49,459 nucleotides of DNA from JANNAT01 sp031422555 (GTDB lineage: Bacteria; Pseudomonadota; Alphaproteobacteria; Rhodobacterales; Rhodobacteraceae). Below, one piece after another: positions 25,416-35,018 of the stretch. The notes below the pieces were generated by a model, which had not been told where the DNA came from, ran no database searches, and saw only the letters and a list, made by a program, of their open reading frames with translations. A program made the translations under genes and the position numbers. Where the stretch lies: assembly GCA_031422555.1 (NCBI GenBank), contig JANPLZ010000003.1, forward strand, positions 1 through 49,459. The letters run 5' to 3'. Numbering within the stretch: the first letter of the stretch is position 1; each line of letters opens with the position of its first letter.

Positions 25416-26720
25416 ATGCTGTTTACACATTATTCAGAATTGTTCAAATATTACAAACGGTTAATAGTGTTGCTTTTTATCGGCATTGTGGGTGGAGCGG
25501 CGCTGATAAGTGTGTTGTTTTGGGTCGTGACACCGCTTTACACCAGCACTGCCAAAGTGAATTTGCTGCCCACCGACACGGAACTGGCGTTTAGCCGAAC
25601 TTTTGTGCAATCGTCGTCGGTCAACCCGGCGAACCTTCTTAGCCAAACCCACATCGAAAACCTGCTAAGTCGCGAAATTTCTCAGGCGACGATCGACCGG
25701 CTGATGGCATTGAACGGCACAAAGTCTATGCCCCAAGCCACAGATGGCGGGTTGAAAGCAATGTTGCGGGTCAGCTTTCGCTGGCTGAAGAACGTGATCC
25801 GGCAAACTTACAACATCCTGAATTCTGGCAAGCATGTGCCCATTGACGCCTATACGGATACGATTTTGACGCTGCAAGACAACATCACCGCCGAGATGAT
25901 CGAAGGCACCTATATCCTTGAAATATCCGTGGTTTGGGATGATCCGGACGTGGCCGCTGCAGCTGCAAACACATTGGCGCAGGTTTATGTCGAACGGTTG
26001 CAGGCCCAAGCGTCAGACGCGGCGCGCGCGCTGGAAACCGATATGCGCAACGCAATGAAGCGCAACGATACAAACACGGCGGATCTGGAAGTTCAAATTC
26101 AACAGTTGCGGTTGACCCAAGCTGCAACAATCACGACTTTGCGGATCATTGACCGCGCATTGCCCAGCATTTATCCCAGTTTTCCCAAAGTGGTGATTTA
26201 CACACTGTTCGCTTTGGTTGGCTGGCTTGTCGTGACGGCTTTTGTGATTGTCACGGCCGACACATTTTCCAATAGCGTAAAAACCAGCCCCGATCTTAGC
26301 CGCATGCTGGGATCCCGGTCTTTGGGGGTGCTGCGGAGCACCGATCTGCGGGGTGATCGCACGTCCCACGCGCGGCTGTTGGAAATCGCACGTCTTTTGC
26401 GGATCCAAGGCATTACCCAACTTTCGGGGGCCGCAACCCTAAGTCTTGGGTCGGACGAAGACAGTGTAACAATTGCCAGTTTACTTCAAAAGGCGGTTTC
26501 GTTGACAACACACAAGGCGATGTCTGCCGATTTGGCTGTGGCACCGGTTGCTTTGGGGGGGGCAGCCCAAAGTCTGGATACCGCCGGATTGACGTTGCCC
26601 GCTTGGATCGTGGTGGTTGCCCGCGCAGGCATGGTTACCGAAGAGCAAATCAACAGGGTGGTTAACGATTGGCTGGAGATGGGCGTCAAGCCCGTGTTCG
26701 GCGTTTTGCTGCGGGAATAA
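25416..26720 (+). CDS. Wzz/ExoP-type chain-length protein with degenerate kinase-like domain
   Basis: A 434-residue polysaccharide co-polymerase. The first membrane segment is about residues 15-37 and the second about 258-281, with a periplasmic part rich in helices between them (Wzz fold, IDAYTDTILTLQDNITAEM, LAQVYVERLQAQASD). The cytoplasmic tail (about 290-434) keeps the layout of a bacterial tyrosine kinase, including the final IVVVARAGMVTEEQINRVV and GVKPVFGVLL. It lacks a Walker A lysine loop (the place reads LSLGSDEDSVTIASLL), a Walker B and a tyrosine cluster. It should set polymer length without kinase activity. ATG 25416 was chosen over an in-frame TTG 24 nt upstream. The next gene begins 3 nt after the stop. 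Confidence 0.82.
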   Translation: MLFTHYSELFKYYKRLIVLLFIGIVGGAALISVLFWVVTPLYTSTAKVNLLPTDTELAFSRTFVQSSSVNPANLLSQTHIENLLSREISQATIDRLMALNGTKSMPQATDGGLKAMLRVSFRWLKNVIRQTYNILNSGKHVPIDAYTDTILTLQDNITAEMIEGTYILEISVVWDDPDVAAAAANTLAQVYVERLQAQASDAARALETDMRNAMKRNDTNTADLEVQIQQLRLTQAATITTLRIIDRALPSIYPSFPKVVIYTLFALVGWLVVTAFVIVTADTFSNSVKTSPDLSRMLGSRSLGVLRSTDLRGDRTSHARLLEIARLLRIQGITQLSGAATLSLGSDEDSVTIASLLQKAVSLTTHKAMSADLAVAPVALGGAAQSLDTAGLTLPAWIVVVARAGMVTEEQINRVVNDWLEMGVKPVFGVLLRE

Positions 26721-26723
26721 GTG

Positions 26724-28004
26724 ATGCGGGATTTGTCCACACCCCCTGACACCGTGCGCGTGACCCTTGGGGTGCGCAACCGTCTTGGCGAACGGCGGAC
26801 GGCTTGGGTTCAATTCCTGTGTGGGTTGGCGGCAGTGGTGGCGCTTGCCGGGCTTGCATGGGGGGTGGGTCTGTCCCTGTCGATGGCGGTCTTTTTGCTT
26901 GTCGGGCTGGCCGGGATTTGGATCGTGCTGGCTGACCGGTTCATGCGTGATCTTGGGGGGGTGCCCGTGTTGACCTGGCACAGTGTTACGGAAGACACCG
27001 CTTGGCTGCCTTGGGCGGATCAGATTGCCGTTTCACCTGCAACACTGGACCGACAACTTGAAGTTCTGGCCAGAATGAAGATGCAGATCATTGATACTGT
27101 TGATTTTTTAAGGTTGCGACTGGCGGGTGCGCCGATGCCTTCTGATGTCGTTGTCTTGCATTTTGACGATGGGTATCTTGACAACTGGGTGGCCGCTGCC
27201 GCGATTTTACAACGGCATCGCATGTGCGCCACGGTGTTTGTGTCGCTTGACTTTATTGCAGCTGATGGGCCCCTGCGGCCCAGCACGGCGGAACCGGCAG
27301 CGACGTTGCAATGGCAAGGCTACATGAACTGGTCAGAATTGGCAGCGTTGGAAAACGGGGCCTTTGGCGGAGTGTTTCGGGTTGAACCGCACGGGGTAGA
27401 TCACGCCCGGATTGTCACCGGGCCAAAAGTGGTCGGGCGGCTGACCAAGGCAAACTGGCGGCGACTGGCTTGGGTGCAATGGGCCAATACTCCGGGCGAC
27501 AAGCATAGATGGTTCGCCCATACAACGCCTTGGGCGGTGCCGTTGGGCAGCGCTGTGCACGAAAGCGATGGTGCCCTTGCGGCCCCCGGCTGGACGAAAT
27601 CGGGCGGGCGCGAAAGCCAGCTCGATTACGCGGCCCGCGTGCAGCGTGACTTGGCGGCGTGCCGGGCAGCCTTTGCCGAACGGCTTGGCAAACAACCGCG
27701 CGTATTTTGCTGGCCGCAAAATCTGACCAGCCCCCTTGCGCGCGATATCGCGGCGCGGGAGGGCTTTTGGGGCACGACCGGCGGGCGCGGCGCAAACCGG
27801 TCTGATGAAGACGCATCCGTGATCAGCCGCGTGCATGTCGGTGCGCGCTGTGCAGGATTTGACTGGCCATGGGCAGATGATCTGGCCCTGCGCGCGTCGA
27901 TCCGTTGTTTCCAAGGCAACCAATACTGGTATGTGCCGCTTGCGGCTTTAGGGGCGTTAAAGGCGATCACCCGGCGTTTGGCACCAATGGTAGGTGCGCG
28001 ATGA
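26724..28004 (+). CDS. Membrane-anchored polysaccharide deacetylase
   Basis: A 426-residue NodB-homology carbohydrate esterase (family 4 type). Two hydrophobic segments (about 28-47 and 50-70) anchor it; the catalytic part begins VPVLTWHSV. The metal/catalytic motif LHFDDGY carries D148 and D149, and the HxxxH-like metal site appears as PHGVDHARI. A later FCWPQNLTSPLAR region corresponds to the RxP-type motif of the family but lacks the Arg. It would remove N- or O-acetyl groups from the polymer or its lipid-linked unit, exposing amines that acyltransferases of the locus could use (inference). GTG at 26721 is an alternative start. It overlaps the polymerase gene by ATGA. Confidence 0.8.
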   Translation: MRDLSTPPDTVRVTLGVRNRLGERRTAWVQFLCGLAAVVALAGLAWGVGLSLSMAVFLLVGLAGIWIVLADRFMRDLGGVPVLTWHSVTEDTAWLPWADQIAVSPATLDRQLEVLARMKMQIIDTVDFLRLRLAGAPMPSDVVVLHFDDGYLDNWVAAAAILQRHRMCATVFVSLDFIAADGPLRPSTAEPAATLQWQGYMNWSELAALENGAFGGVFRVEPHGVDHARIVTGPKVVGRLTKANWRRLAWVQWANTPGDKHRWFAHTTPWAVPLGSAVHESDGALAAPGWTKSGGRESQLDYAARVQRDLAACRAAFAERLGKQPRVFCWPQNLTSPLARDIAAREGFWGTTGGRGANRSDEDASVISRVHVGARCAGFDWPWADDLALRASIRCFQGNQYWYVPLAALGALKAITRRLAPMVGAR

Positions 28005-29443
28005 TCCTCTATTGGCCCGGCAAGGTTTTCGCATTGATCACAGGGCTGATCCTTGCGTTTTCGGTTGTCGTGGCCACCAGCATATCGACGATGATCGGGG
28101 CAATCTTACTGCCAGCCTTGGTGATCGGAATATATCTGATCTTCCTGCCTTTTGCGGGTTTGATCTTGCTGACAGTTTTTGCCCAACTGGACGCGATCGG
28201 CAATCTGGCATCGGGCTTTTTGCCAATATCGCTGTATAAAATCCTGACCATCACGACGCTTTGCGGCTTTGGTCTGATGTCGTTCCGTCAGACCCGCGAT
28301 TTGCGGTTGGGGCCACCCACGCAAGAAATGCGGTATGCCGTGCTGTTTGGGCTGATTATGGGAATGTCGTTCCTGTTTTGCAAATATCCCTCGCCGGGTT
28401 TGACCCATATCATCGGCTTTGTGTCAGTTATGCTGTTGTTCTTCTTGATCATTGTTATGGTCGATACGCCGCAAAAACTTGAGATTCTGATGTGGGTCTT
28501 GCTGCTGTCGGGATTCTTTTCCTCAATCATCGTTCTGCTTGAAACGTTTTTGGGGATACGGCTGTTGTCCTCATCCCAAGCTGCCGCGACGGCATCTTTT
28601 GAAGGGCAGGCCAGATCGGCAGGGGCGTCTGACTATAACCCGACCACCGCCGCGCATATGCTTTTGGCAACCACGATTATCGCTGGTGTGATGCTGGTGC
28701 AGCACCCCCGGATGCGATGGCTTAGTTTTCTGGCGCTGGTGGTCGGTATCGTTGCATTGGTTCTGACCTTTGCCCGAAGTGCTGTGGTTGCTTTTGCAGT
28801 CATTGCAGTGATTTTTGCATGGCAAAATCGCCAACATAAATTGTTCGCCTTCAGCCTTTGCCTGATCTTGCTGGTGATGGCCGCGGCCGTGCCCTTTGTT
28901 CCTGATTTGTTTTGGACGCGGATGTGGACGCTGGTGGATATCGGCCTCGATCGCACGCTGCTGCGCCGCATATCCTACAACCTCATCGGGCTGGAGCTGT
29001 TGGCACAACATCCGATCCTTGGCATCGGACCGGGCAATTTTCCGTTTTATTACGCCAGTGACGAATTTCGCTGGTTCCCCGGGCGAGAGCCACTGCCGCG
29101 TCAGTTGCACAACACGTACCTCGAAGTTGCCGCCGAAACCGGCCTTTTGGGGCTGTCTGCCTTTCTGGCGGTGATGATCTCGTCGCTGCGCCGCGCGGTG
29201 CAGGCCGCGGCCGCCAATGTTGGGTCGGTCTCGGCAATGGCGCGGGCGTTGTCCTATGCGTTTGGCGCGTTCCTTGTGGCTTCCGTTTTCATGCCCAACG
29301 AAGACACAAAATTCATGTGGATATTGCCCGGCCTGTGCGTTGCAAGCTGGCGTTTGGCCGTGTTCGACCGCCGGCCAGATCGCGCTGCCTTTGCGGCCCC
29401 AGCACCGCTTGCCTTCCGCCATAGAAAAAGGGCCGAGATATGA
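28001..29443 (+). CDS. O-antigen polymerase/ligase-like membrane protein (Wzy-like)
   Basis: A 480-residue protein with about eleven hydrophobic segments and the Wzy_C signature in the large periplasmic loop near its C-terminal third: QHPILGIGPGNFPFYYAS followed by PRQLHNTYLEVAAETGLLG. This pattern defines O-antigen ligases and polymerases. In a locus with a flippase and a chain-length protein it should polymerise the repeat units in the periplasm. The ATG at 28001 overlaps the stop of the deacetylase gene (ATGA) and was preferred to an upstream in-frame ATG inside that gene, because the N-terminal residues from there are not membrane-like. It overlaps the next glycosyltransferase gene by 4 nt. 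Confidence 0.87.
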   Translation: MILYWPGKVFALITGLILAFSVVVATSISTMIGAILLPALVIGIYLIFLPFAGLILLTVFAQLDAIGNLASGFLPISLYKILTITTLCGFGLMSFRQTRDLRLGPPTQEMRYAVLFGLIMGMSFLFCKYPSPGLTHIIGFVSVMLLFFLIIVMVDTPQKLEILMWVLLLSGFFSSIIVLLETFLGIRLLSSSQAAATASFEGQARSAGASDYNPTTAAHMLLATTIIAGVMLVQHPRMRWLSFLALVVGIVALVLTFARSAVVAFAVIAVIFAWQNRQHKLFAFSLCLILLVMAAAVPFVPDLFWTRMWTLVDIGLDRTLLRRISYNLIGLELLAQHPILGIGPGNFPFYYASDEFRWFPGREPLPRQLHNTYLEVAAETGLLGLSAFLAVMISSLRRAVQAAAANVGSVSAMARALSYAFGAFLVASVFMPNEDTKFMWILPGLCVASWRLAVFDRRPDRAAFAAPAPLAFRHRKRAEI

Positions 29444-30657
29444 AACTTGCAATCCTGGTGACCGAATATCCTAAAACCACCGAAACCTTTATTCTGCGCG
29501 ATATCATGACGTTCTTGAACGCCGGTGCCGAGGTAAGGCTTTATCATCTGGCGCCTTTTCGACACGGCGAGATTTTGCACGATTTTGCCACGCCAACCAA
29601 AGCCCTTGCGCGCCACCATGCGCCGCTGGGGCGCCGCGCGATGGGCGGGGTGATAAGGCATCTTGGATCTGGCGCGCTGCGGGCTGCTGCCATTATCCGC
29701 GCACAGGCGGCGGAACCTGTGTTGATGGCCAAATCCCTGTCGCTGGTGCCGCCGGCCAGTGCGATTGCCGATGATCTGGTGGCGTGGGGGGCGGATCACG
29801 TGCATGCGGAATTCGCGGGCCATCCGGCCACTGCGGCATGGATTATCCATAAAATCACCGGGTTGCCTTATTCTGTAAGCTGCCGCGCGCATGATATTTT
29901 TCGCACGCAACGTTTGCTTTCGGAAAAACTGGGCGATGCGGCCTTTGTGCGCACCGTGTCGAATTATGCCCGCGATTTTCTGCGCGATCGCGTGCCAAAT
30001 TTGGATATGTCACGGGTAGAGGTTATCCATTCCAGTGTCGATCTGACCTCTATTCCGGCGTTGCCCCCGCCGAAAACTGATCCCTTTCACATCCTTTATG
30101 TTGGCTCTTTGCAACTGCGCAAAGGCGTGGATGTGCTGCTGAAGGCGTTGGCCCAACTGGATATCGGGCCGTGGACCTGCACTTTGGCCGGTGACGGACC
30201 CGAACGTGCCAAGCTGCAGGCGATGACCGGGGCCTTGGGATTGACCGACCGGGTCACGTTTCTTGGCAGCCAGCGGTTTGATGTGATTTCGACACTTTAC
30301 GCCAGCGCCAGCGTCGTTGTGGCACCGTCGATCATTGGGCCAAAGGGGCGCACCGAGGGCATTCCAAATGTGATGATCGAGGCGCTGGCTTTTCAACGCC
30401 CGGCAATTTCCACCAATATTTCTGGCATACCAGAGCTTATCCGTAACGGTGTCACCGGGCGACTGGTGGCGCCCGGATCGGTGCAGGAATTGGTGGCGGC
30501 TTTGCGCGACATTCATGCGGACCCCAGCGGGGCCTATGCGATGGCGGTGGCGGGGCGCGCGCATGTGCAGGCCGAGTTTTCTTTGCAGATCAATGCGATG
30601 CGGCAATACCAGCTGTTCGGGCTGCACGCTGCGCCCAAACTTCAAAGGGCCGGTTGA
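29440..30657 (+). CDS. Glycosyltransferase family 4
   Basis: A 405-residue GT-B transferase. The N-terminal domain starts KLAILVTEYPKTTETFILRDI, typical of exopolysaccharide glycosyltransferases that begin with a YPxxSETF-like motif. It continues with HVHAEFAGHPATAAWI and the SCRAHDIFRTQ loop. The donor domain has ILYVGSLQLRKGVDVLL, LAGDGPERAKLQ, FLGSQRFDV and the E-x7-E motif in RTEGIPNVMIEALA. It adds one sugar to the lipid-linked unit from an unknown donor. Its ATG overlaps the polymerase stop by 4 nt, and its stop shares one base with the next start. Confidence 0.9.
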   Translation: MKLAILVTEYPKTTETFILRDIMTFLNAGAEVRLYHLAPFRHGEILHDFATPTKALARHHAPLGRRAMGGVIRHLGSGALRAAAIIRAQAAEPVLMAKSLSLVPPASAIADDLVAWGADHVHAEFAGHPATAAWIIHKITGLPYSVSCRAHDIFRTQRLLSEKLGDAAFVRTVSNYARDFLRDRVPNLDMSRVEVIHSSVDLTSIPALPPPKTDPFHILYVGSLQLRKGVDVLLKALAQLDIGPWTCTLAGDGPERAKLQAMTGALGLTDRVTFLGSQRFDVISTLYASASVVVAPSIIGPKGRTEGIPNVMIEALAFQRPAISTNISGIPELIRNGVTGRLVAPGSVQELVAALRDIHADPSGAYAMAVAGRAHVQAEFSLQINAMRQYQLFGLHAAPKLQRAG

Positions 30658-31823
30658 TGGACTGGCTGATCTTCCTGTTTTGGCTGCAGTTTGCTTTGAT
30701 TGGCTATGCTTTGGCTGGCTACGGATTGATCTGGATGGCGCTTGCGGCGGTGTTTGGGCGCAAAACGGATGTTCGCCAAAGCGAGACCGGATTGCGCACC
30801 ACTATGCTGATTGCCGCGCGCAATGAGGCCGCGGCGATTAGAGCCAAACTTGAAACCGTGCTTGCCCAAGACTGTGGCCCCCACCAGATTGATGTTCTTG
30901 TGGTGTCGGATGGATCGCAAGACGCCACACTGAAACAAGCCCGGTCTTTGAACGATCCAAGGATCACAGCGTTTCAAACCGAAACCCATGGCGGCAAAGC
31001 GGCGGCCCTGAATGCGGGACTGGCGCGCATCGGCCAAGCCGATGTTGTTATATTTTCCGACGCCAACAGTTTGCTGCAACCGGGCGCGTTGCGGGCGTTG
31101 CTGGCACCGTTCGGCGACACAACGGTTGGCGGCGTTTGTGGCAAACCGGAACCCATCCTTAAAAAAGGCGGTTGGCTTGCACGGGTTGAGCGGCTGTTTT
31201 GGGCGTATGACAGCGCGCTGAAATCGTCCGAAACGGTGTTGGGCGGTGCAGTGTCCGCGCAAGGCACGCTTTATGCGATGCGCGCAGATCTGATCCCGGA
31301 ACAGGTTCCCGCCACGATGGCGGATGATTTCTACATCTCGGTTCACGCCCCTTTGCGCGGTTACAGATTGGTGTTCGCGCCCGGCGCGGTGGCGCGGGAA
31401 GAGGTCACGCACCGGATTGGAGACGAGTTTATGCGCCGGGTGCGATCAACGGAACGCGGCTGGCGTGCCTTGATGCAAGTGCGCGGGTTGATGAACCCGC
31501 GGGTTCATGGGCTTTATGCGGTGCAATTGGCCAGCCACAAGGCGTTGCGGCGGTTGGTGGCGTTCTTGTTGCCGTTGTTTTTTCTGACCTCTGTCGCCGC
31601 TGCGGGACAGGGGCCGATTTATGCGGTCCTGCTGATGGCGCAAACCGCATTCTACGGCTTTGCAGTGGGTGCCATTTGCCTGCCCCAGATACGCGCTTTG
31701 CCGGGGGCCGGGTTGGCTGCCTTCTTTGTGATGGGGCATGCGGCCATGGGTTTGGGTATTCTTCGGGCGGCTTTTGGGGTGACAAGTGCACGTTGGTCAC
31801 CCGTTCGCGAGGCCACGGAATGA
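30657..31823 (+). CDS. Membrane glycosyltransferase family 2 (cellulose/hyaluronan synthase-like)
   Basis: A 388-residue processive-type GT2. One N-terminal membrane segment (about 5-35) precedes the GT-A domain with TMLIAARNEAAAI, VVSDGSQD, the DxD-like FSDANS, acceptor TMADDFYISVHAPLRGYR and a divergent QxxRW motif reading TERGW. Three or four membrane segments close the protein (VAFLLPLFFLTSVA, AAFFVMGHAAMGLG). Such enzymes polymerise or add sugars at the inner membrane. The ATG at 30657 shares its A with the preceding TGA stop and is preferred to a TTG three bases earlier. It overlaps the next gene by ATGA. Confidence 0.87.
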   Translation: MDWLIFLFWLQFALIGYALAGYGLIWMALAAVFGRKTDVRQSETGLRTTMLIAARNEAAAIRAKLETVLAQDCGPHQIDVLVVSDGSQDATLKQARSLNDPRITAFQTETHGGKAAALNAGLARIGQADVVIFSDANSLLQPGALRALLAPFGDTTVGGVCGKPEPILKKGGWLARVERLFWAYDSALKSSETVLGGAVSAQGTLYAMRADLIPEQVPATMADDFYISVHAPLRGYRLVFAPGAVAREEVTHRIGDEFMRRVRSTERGWRALMQVRGLMNPRVHGLYAVQLASHKALRRLVAFLLPLFFLTSVAAAGQGPIYAVLLMAQTAFYGFAVGAICLPQIRALPGAGLAAFFVMGHAAMGLGILRAAFGVTSARWSPVREATE

Positions 31824-32989
31824 TCAGCAACCAAAATTTTTCGCCGAATGATCACAAGGCTTTAACACCTGACAGCTATCAGACCAAAGTGCTTGCAAAC
31901 TGGGCGGACGTCGAGGCGATTGCGACGCAGTGGGATGAATTGCACCGCAGCACCGGCGCGGCCATCTTTTGCTCTATCGCGTGGATGCGCGCGCAAATGC
32001 AGTCATTTGGTGCCTCGGGGCAGCTTTGCTTTATCACAATCTGGCAAGGCGATGCGTTGGCCGGGGCCGCCACTTTGGTCAAACAACGTATAGCGATCAG
32101 CAAACGACTGGCCCGTTTCCGCCCCGAAACGCTGACGGGATTTGTTTGCCAATACACTGGCCATCTTGAATTTCTTGCGCGTGACGCCGCTGCGGAAACA
32201 GCCCTTGCCCAAGCGGTGGCCATCACTGCGCGCAGCATGGTTGTCGACATCAAATTGCTACGCGAGGGCCCCATGCGAGACAAAATCGTGGCTGCGTTGC
32301 AGGCACTTGGCATGGCCCCAACCCTTAAGATACAGTTTCAAAGTGCTGTGACCGACGCATCAAAGCCATGGGAAGAGCTACTACCCTCGCTTAGTGCCTC
32401 ATTTCGCAAGGATAATCGTAAATCCGAACGCAGGTTTGCTGCGGCGGGGATTAAGGTTTCGGTGTTTCGGACCGGACCCGATGCCCTGATCGAACGTGTG
32501 TTTGCCGTGGCAAAGCGGTCTTGGAAGTATAAGACCAATACCAGCCTCGCCTCCAGCACGGCCGCAACTGAGTTTGTCCGTCAGATCTGGCGGGTGCTGG
32601 CACCAAAACACGATCTGGTGCTGACAATTTTTTCGCTGAAGGACGTCGATTTTGGCATCTGTATGATGCTGCGATGCAATGGTCGCTGGATTGGCATCTG
32701 GTCCGATTTTGATGAGGCCTATGCTGAATTCACCCCGGGCCGGAGTGGTATTTGCCGGTCTTTCGATGAGGTGATGAACAAAGGCGACATCGAAATCGAC
32801 GTCATGCGGCGCACCCATTTCACAGGCGCTTTCAACGGGCAGATCTATGAGATTTCCCGGCTGCGCGCCTTTCCTCGAAACAGTTTGGCGCGATGGATTG
32901 TCTGGGCAGAAGGCAAGGCCACCAGCACGGTGCGGCGGTTGCGCTTGGGGGAGGGCGGGAAAAAAATCCGCCGCAAGGATGTTGTCTAG
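31820..32989 (+). CDS. FemAB/GNAT-like N-acyltransferase (CelD/BioF2-like), copy 2
   Basis: A 389-residue member of the same family as the gene at 14689. Shared landmarks are AIFCSIAWMRAQ in the first half (compare CSVEWALAW), the basic SASFRKDNRKSERRFAAAGI helix, RSWKYKTNTS and EFTPGRSGIC, the equivalent of LSPGRYIISC. It should transfer an acyl or aminoacyl group to an amine on the polymer, its precursor or another acceptor. The sequence alone does not say which. The start ATG overlaps the GT2 stop (ATGA); upstream in-frame codons lie inside the GT2 gene and are not protein-like. It is followed by another FemAB-like gene. Confidence 0.75.
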   Translation: MISNQNFSPNDHKALTPDSYQTKVLANWADVEAIATQWDELHRSTGAAIFCSIAWMRAQMQSFGASGQLCFITIWQGDALAGAATLVKQRIAISKRLARFRPETLTGFVCQYTGHLEFLARDAAAETALAQAVAITARSMVVDIKLLREGPMRDKIVAALQALGMAPTLKIQFQSAVTDASKPWEELLPSLSASFRKDNRKSERRFAAAGIKVSVFRTGPDALIERVFAVAKRSWKYKTNTSLASSTAATEFVRQIWRVLAPKHDLVLTIFSLKDVDFGICMMLRCNGRWIGIWSDFDEAYAEFTPGRSGICRSFDEVMNKGDIEIDVMRRTHFTGAFNGQIYEISRLRAFPRNSLARWIVWAEGKATSTVRRLRLGEGGKKIRRKDVV

Positions 32990-33011
32990 ATCGGGGGCGT
33001 CCAGCGCCATA

Positions 33012-34118
33012 ATGCCGGTTGCACCTGACCCGTCCCCGTTGACAGTTTTGTTATCGACCGATCTGGCTGACAAAGATCTGGCCGATGCACTTGAGTTTGT
33101 AAACCGGGCAGATTGTGGCAGCTATCTGCAACGCCCGGATTGGCCAGCACTTTGCCCGCCCCCCGCGCGGCATCGCTATGTGGTTTTGCGCGCGTTTGCG
33201 CACAACCGGCTGGTCGGTATTGCCTTGGCGCGTTTAACCTGGCTTGGGCCAGGGCGGTTTCTGGCCACGTTGCGCCGGGGTCCGGTGACCGAAAGCATTC
33301 AGGATTTGGCCGCGGTGACAGGCGCGATGGCAGAGAAACTGCGGTTGATCGGGGTTTGCACCATGGTGGTAAATCCGCGCTTCAGCGACGAGACGGCGTT
33401 GCAGGCCGTTACTGTTTTGCAAAGGCTTGGGGCCGTTGTGTTGCCCGGATCAGAACAGGCGTTGCACCGTGCCACTTTGATGGTGGATTTGCCGCAAGGA
33501 CCAGACAGCACGGCCCGTCTGGAGGCGTCGCTGAAACAACGTTGCCGTCGCCAAACTCGCCGGGCCGAGGCAATGGGTCTGACGGTGCGCCCGGTTGAAA
33601 CCTTGCAAGAAGCGATGCTTTACGAACCCATCATGGCCGATTTTTACGAAAGGCGCGGCTTGTCGCGCGAAAATCTGCCGTCGGTTGCGACCCAATTTCA
33701 GATGACGCGGGAAAAAGGGGCGTTTTTGTTGGGGTGGTTCGAAGGCCGGCCAGTTTGCGGCCATACTGTGATTGCAGATGGGAACCGCGCCTTCTGGCTG
33801 ACGATGGCCAGCCTGAACGTGAATGGCGATTTGCCCAAGAATTATCTGTTGATCTACAAAGCCTTGCAGATCCTGATTGCCCAAGGCTTTCAGCAATATG
33901 ACATGGCGGGTGCGCACAGCCACCGCAATGTCGCTGTTCCGGAACGGGACGCAGGCCCCGACAACGCCGCACACTTGCGTGAGCAGTTCAAGCTGGCGTT
34001 CGATCCCCGGCATGTTGAACTGATGCCCGCGATGATGCTGGCACTGCGACCGGTTGCACATGGGGTGCTTTATGGGTTGCGCCGCAAACTGCGCCATGTG
34101 GCGGGGCGGGGAAAATGA
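33012..34118 (+). CDS. FemAB-like peptidyl/aminoacyl transferase, copy 3
   Basis: A 368-residue protein closest to true FemAB/FemX aminoacyltransferases. The first half has SYLQRPDWPAL and a strand-rich half-domain; the second shows EASLKQRCRRQTRRAEAMGL, IMADFYERRGLSRENLPS, FLLGWFEGRPVCGHTVI, NYLLIYKALQILIAQGFQQYDM and an EQFKLAFDPRHVEL end matching the Y-xFKxxFG region of the family. FemAB proteins add amino acids from aminoacyl-tRNA to amine acceptors. The start is uncertain: ATG 33012 (22 nt after the previous stop) is given, but ATG 32979, overlapping the preceding gene by 11 nt, is equally open. It overlaps the sulfotransferase start by ATGA. Confidence 0.75.
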   Translation: MPVAPDPSPLTVLLSTDLADKDLADALEFVNRADCGSYLQRPDWPALCPPPARHRYVVLRAFAHNRLVGIALARLTWLGPGRFLATLRRGPVTESIQDLAAVTGAMAEKLRLIGVCTMVVNPRFSDETALQAVTVLQRLGAVVLPGSEQALHRATLMVDLPQGPDSTARLEASLKQRCRRQTRRAEAMGLTVRPVETLQEAMLYEPIMADFYERRGLSRENLPSVATQFQMTREKGAFLLGWFEGRPVCGHTVIADGNRAFWLTMASLNVNGDLPKNYLLIYKALQILIAQGFQQYDMAGAHSHRNVAVPERDAGPDNAAHLREQFKLAFDPRHVELMPAMMLALRPVAHGVLYGLRRKLRHVAGRGK

Positions 34119-35018
34119 TGCCACGGGTGCCGATCTTTGTGTTGGGGATGCAACGCTCGGGGACGACGTTCGCGGCCAACCTGTTAGCTGCGCATCCCGA
34201 AATAGCCGCCGTGACCGCACCGCAGCATCAAGGCGTGCATGAATCTGTTTTCTTTTCGCATTTTGCACGCCTGCATGGGGATTGGCAAAATCCTGCAGCC
34301 AAAGCCCGCGCGTTGGCCGGGTTTTTCCAAAGTGACTATTTTTTGTTGACCGGCCTGAAGGCAACAGATTTTGCAGGACCACCTGCCCAAGATGCGGCCT
34401 CGTTCTTTCGAAATGTCATGGACCAGTATGCGGCCCGGTCAGGGGCGCGGGCCTGGGTTGAAAAGTCGCCACATCATACGTTGCTTGCCGACCACATTGC
34501 AGCGGCCTTTCCAGATGCGCGTTTTGTCTGCCTGATACGCGATCCGGTTGATTTGCTGGCATCGCGGCTTTGGTCCTATGGCCGCGCGCCACCGTCATAC
34601 CCACGCCGTGCCGCGACCGTCTTGCAGGCTTGCGCGTCTTGTGTATTCCACAGCCGCTTTTTGATGGATTTCGGCAAAAGGCTTGGGACAGATCGGGTGT
34701 TTTGCATTGATTACGCCACCCTGAAGGCCAACCCCGAAGCAGCTTTGGCAGAAGTGCTTTCCAGCTGCGGGCTGCAACCTTTGGCAGGTTTACGCCCCGC
34801 GTTTCGGCCAAACTCCAGCTTTGCCTCGCAAGCAGACCGCGCGCGCACTGACCGGGGTCGACCGTGTTATCGGCAGGATCGCCACACTGGCGGCCCGCAG
34901 CACTCCGTTTTGGGCGTTGCGCCAGATGCAAAACCGCAAAGCTACCCGTCGACCGATCCACTTTCCCCATTGGGTTTGGACCTTGGCCCAAAACCCCAAC
35001 GATCAAGACCGCGCCTGA
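34115..35018 (+). CDS. Sulfotransferase, frameshifted near its C-terminus
   Basis: A PAPS-dependent sulfotransferase-like protein: FVLGMQRSGTTFAANLLAAHP is the 5'-phosphosulfate loop, RDPVDLLASRLWS the 3'-phosphate motif, and WVEKSPHHTLLADHI is typical of the family. The initial frame is clean to about 34846. Beyond this it encodes a low-quality Arg/Pro/Ser-rich stretch and runs into the next gene, while the +1 frame encodes ALTGVDRVIGRIATLAA and FPHWVWTLAQNP and stops with TGA at 35018, which shares its A with the next ATG. The shift falls in CGCGCGCGC (34838-34846). One more CG unit would restore a protein of about 301 residues. It may be a real frameshift, a variable site or a sequence error. 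Without correction the product is a fusion. Confidence 0.8.
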
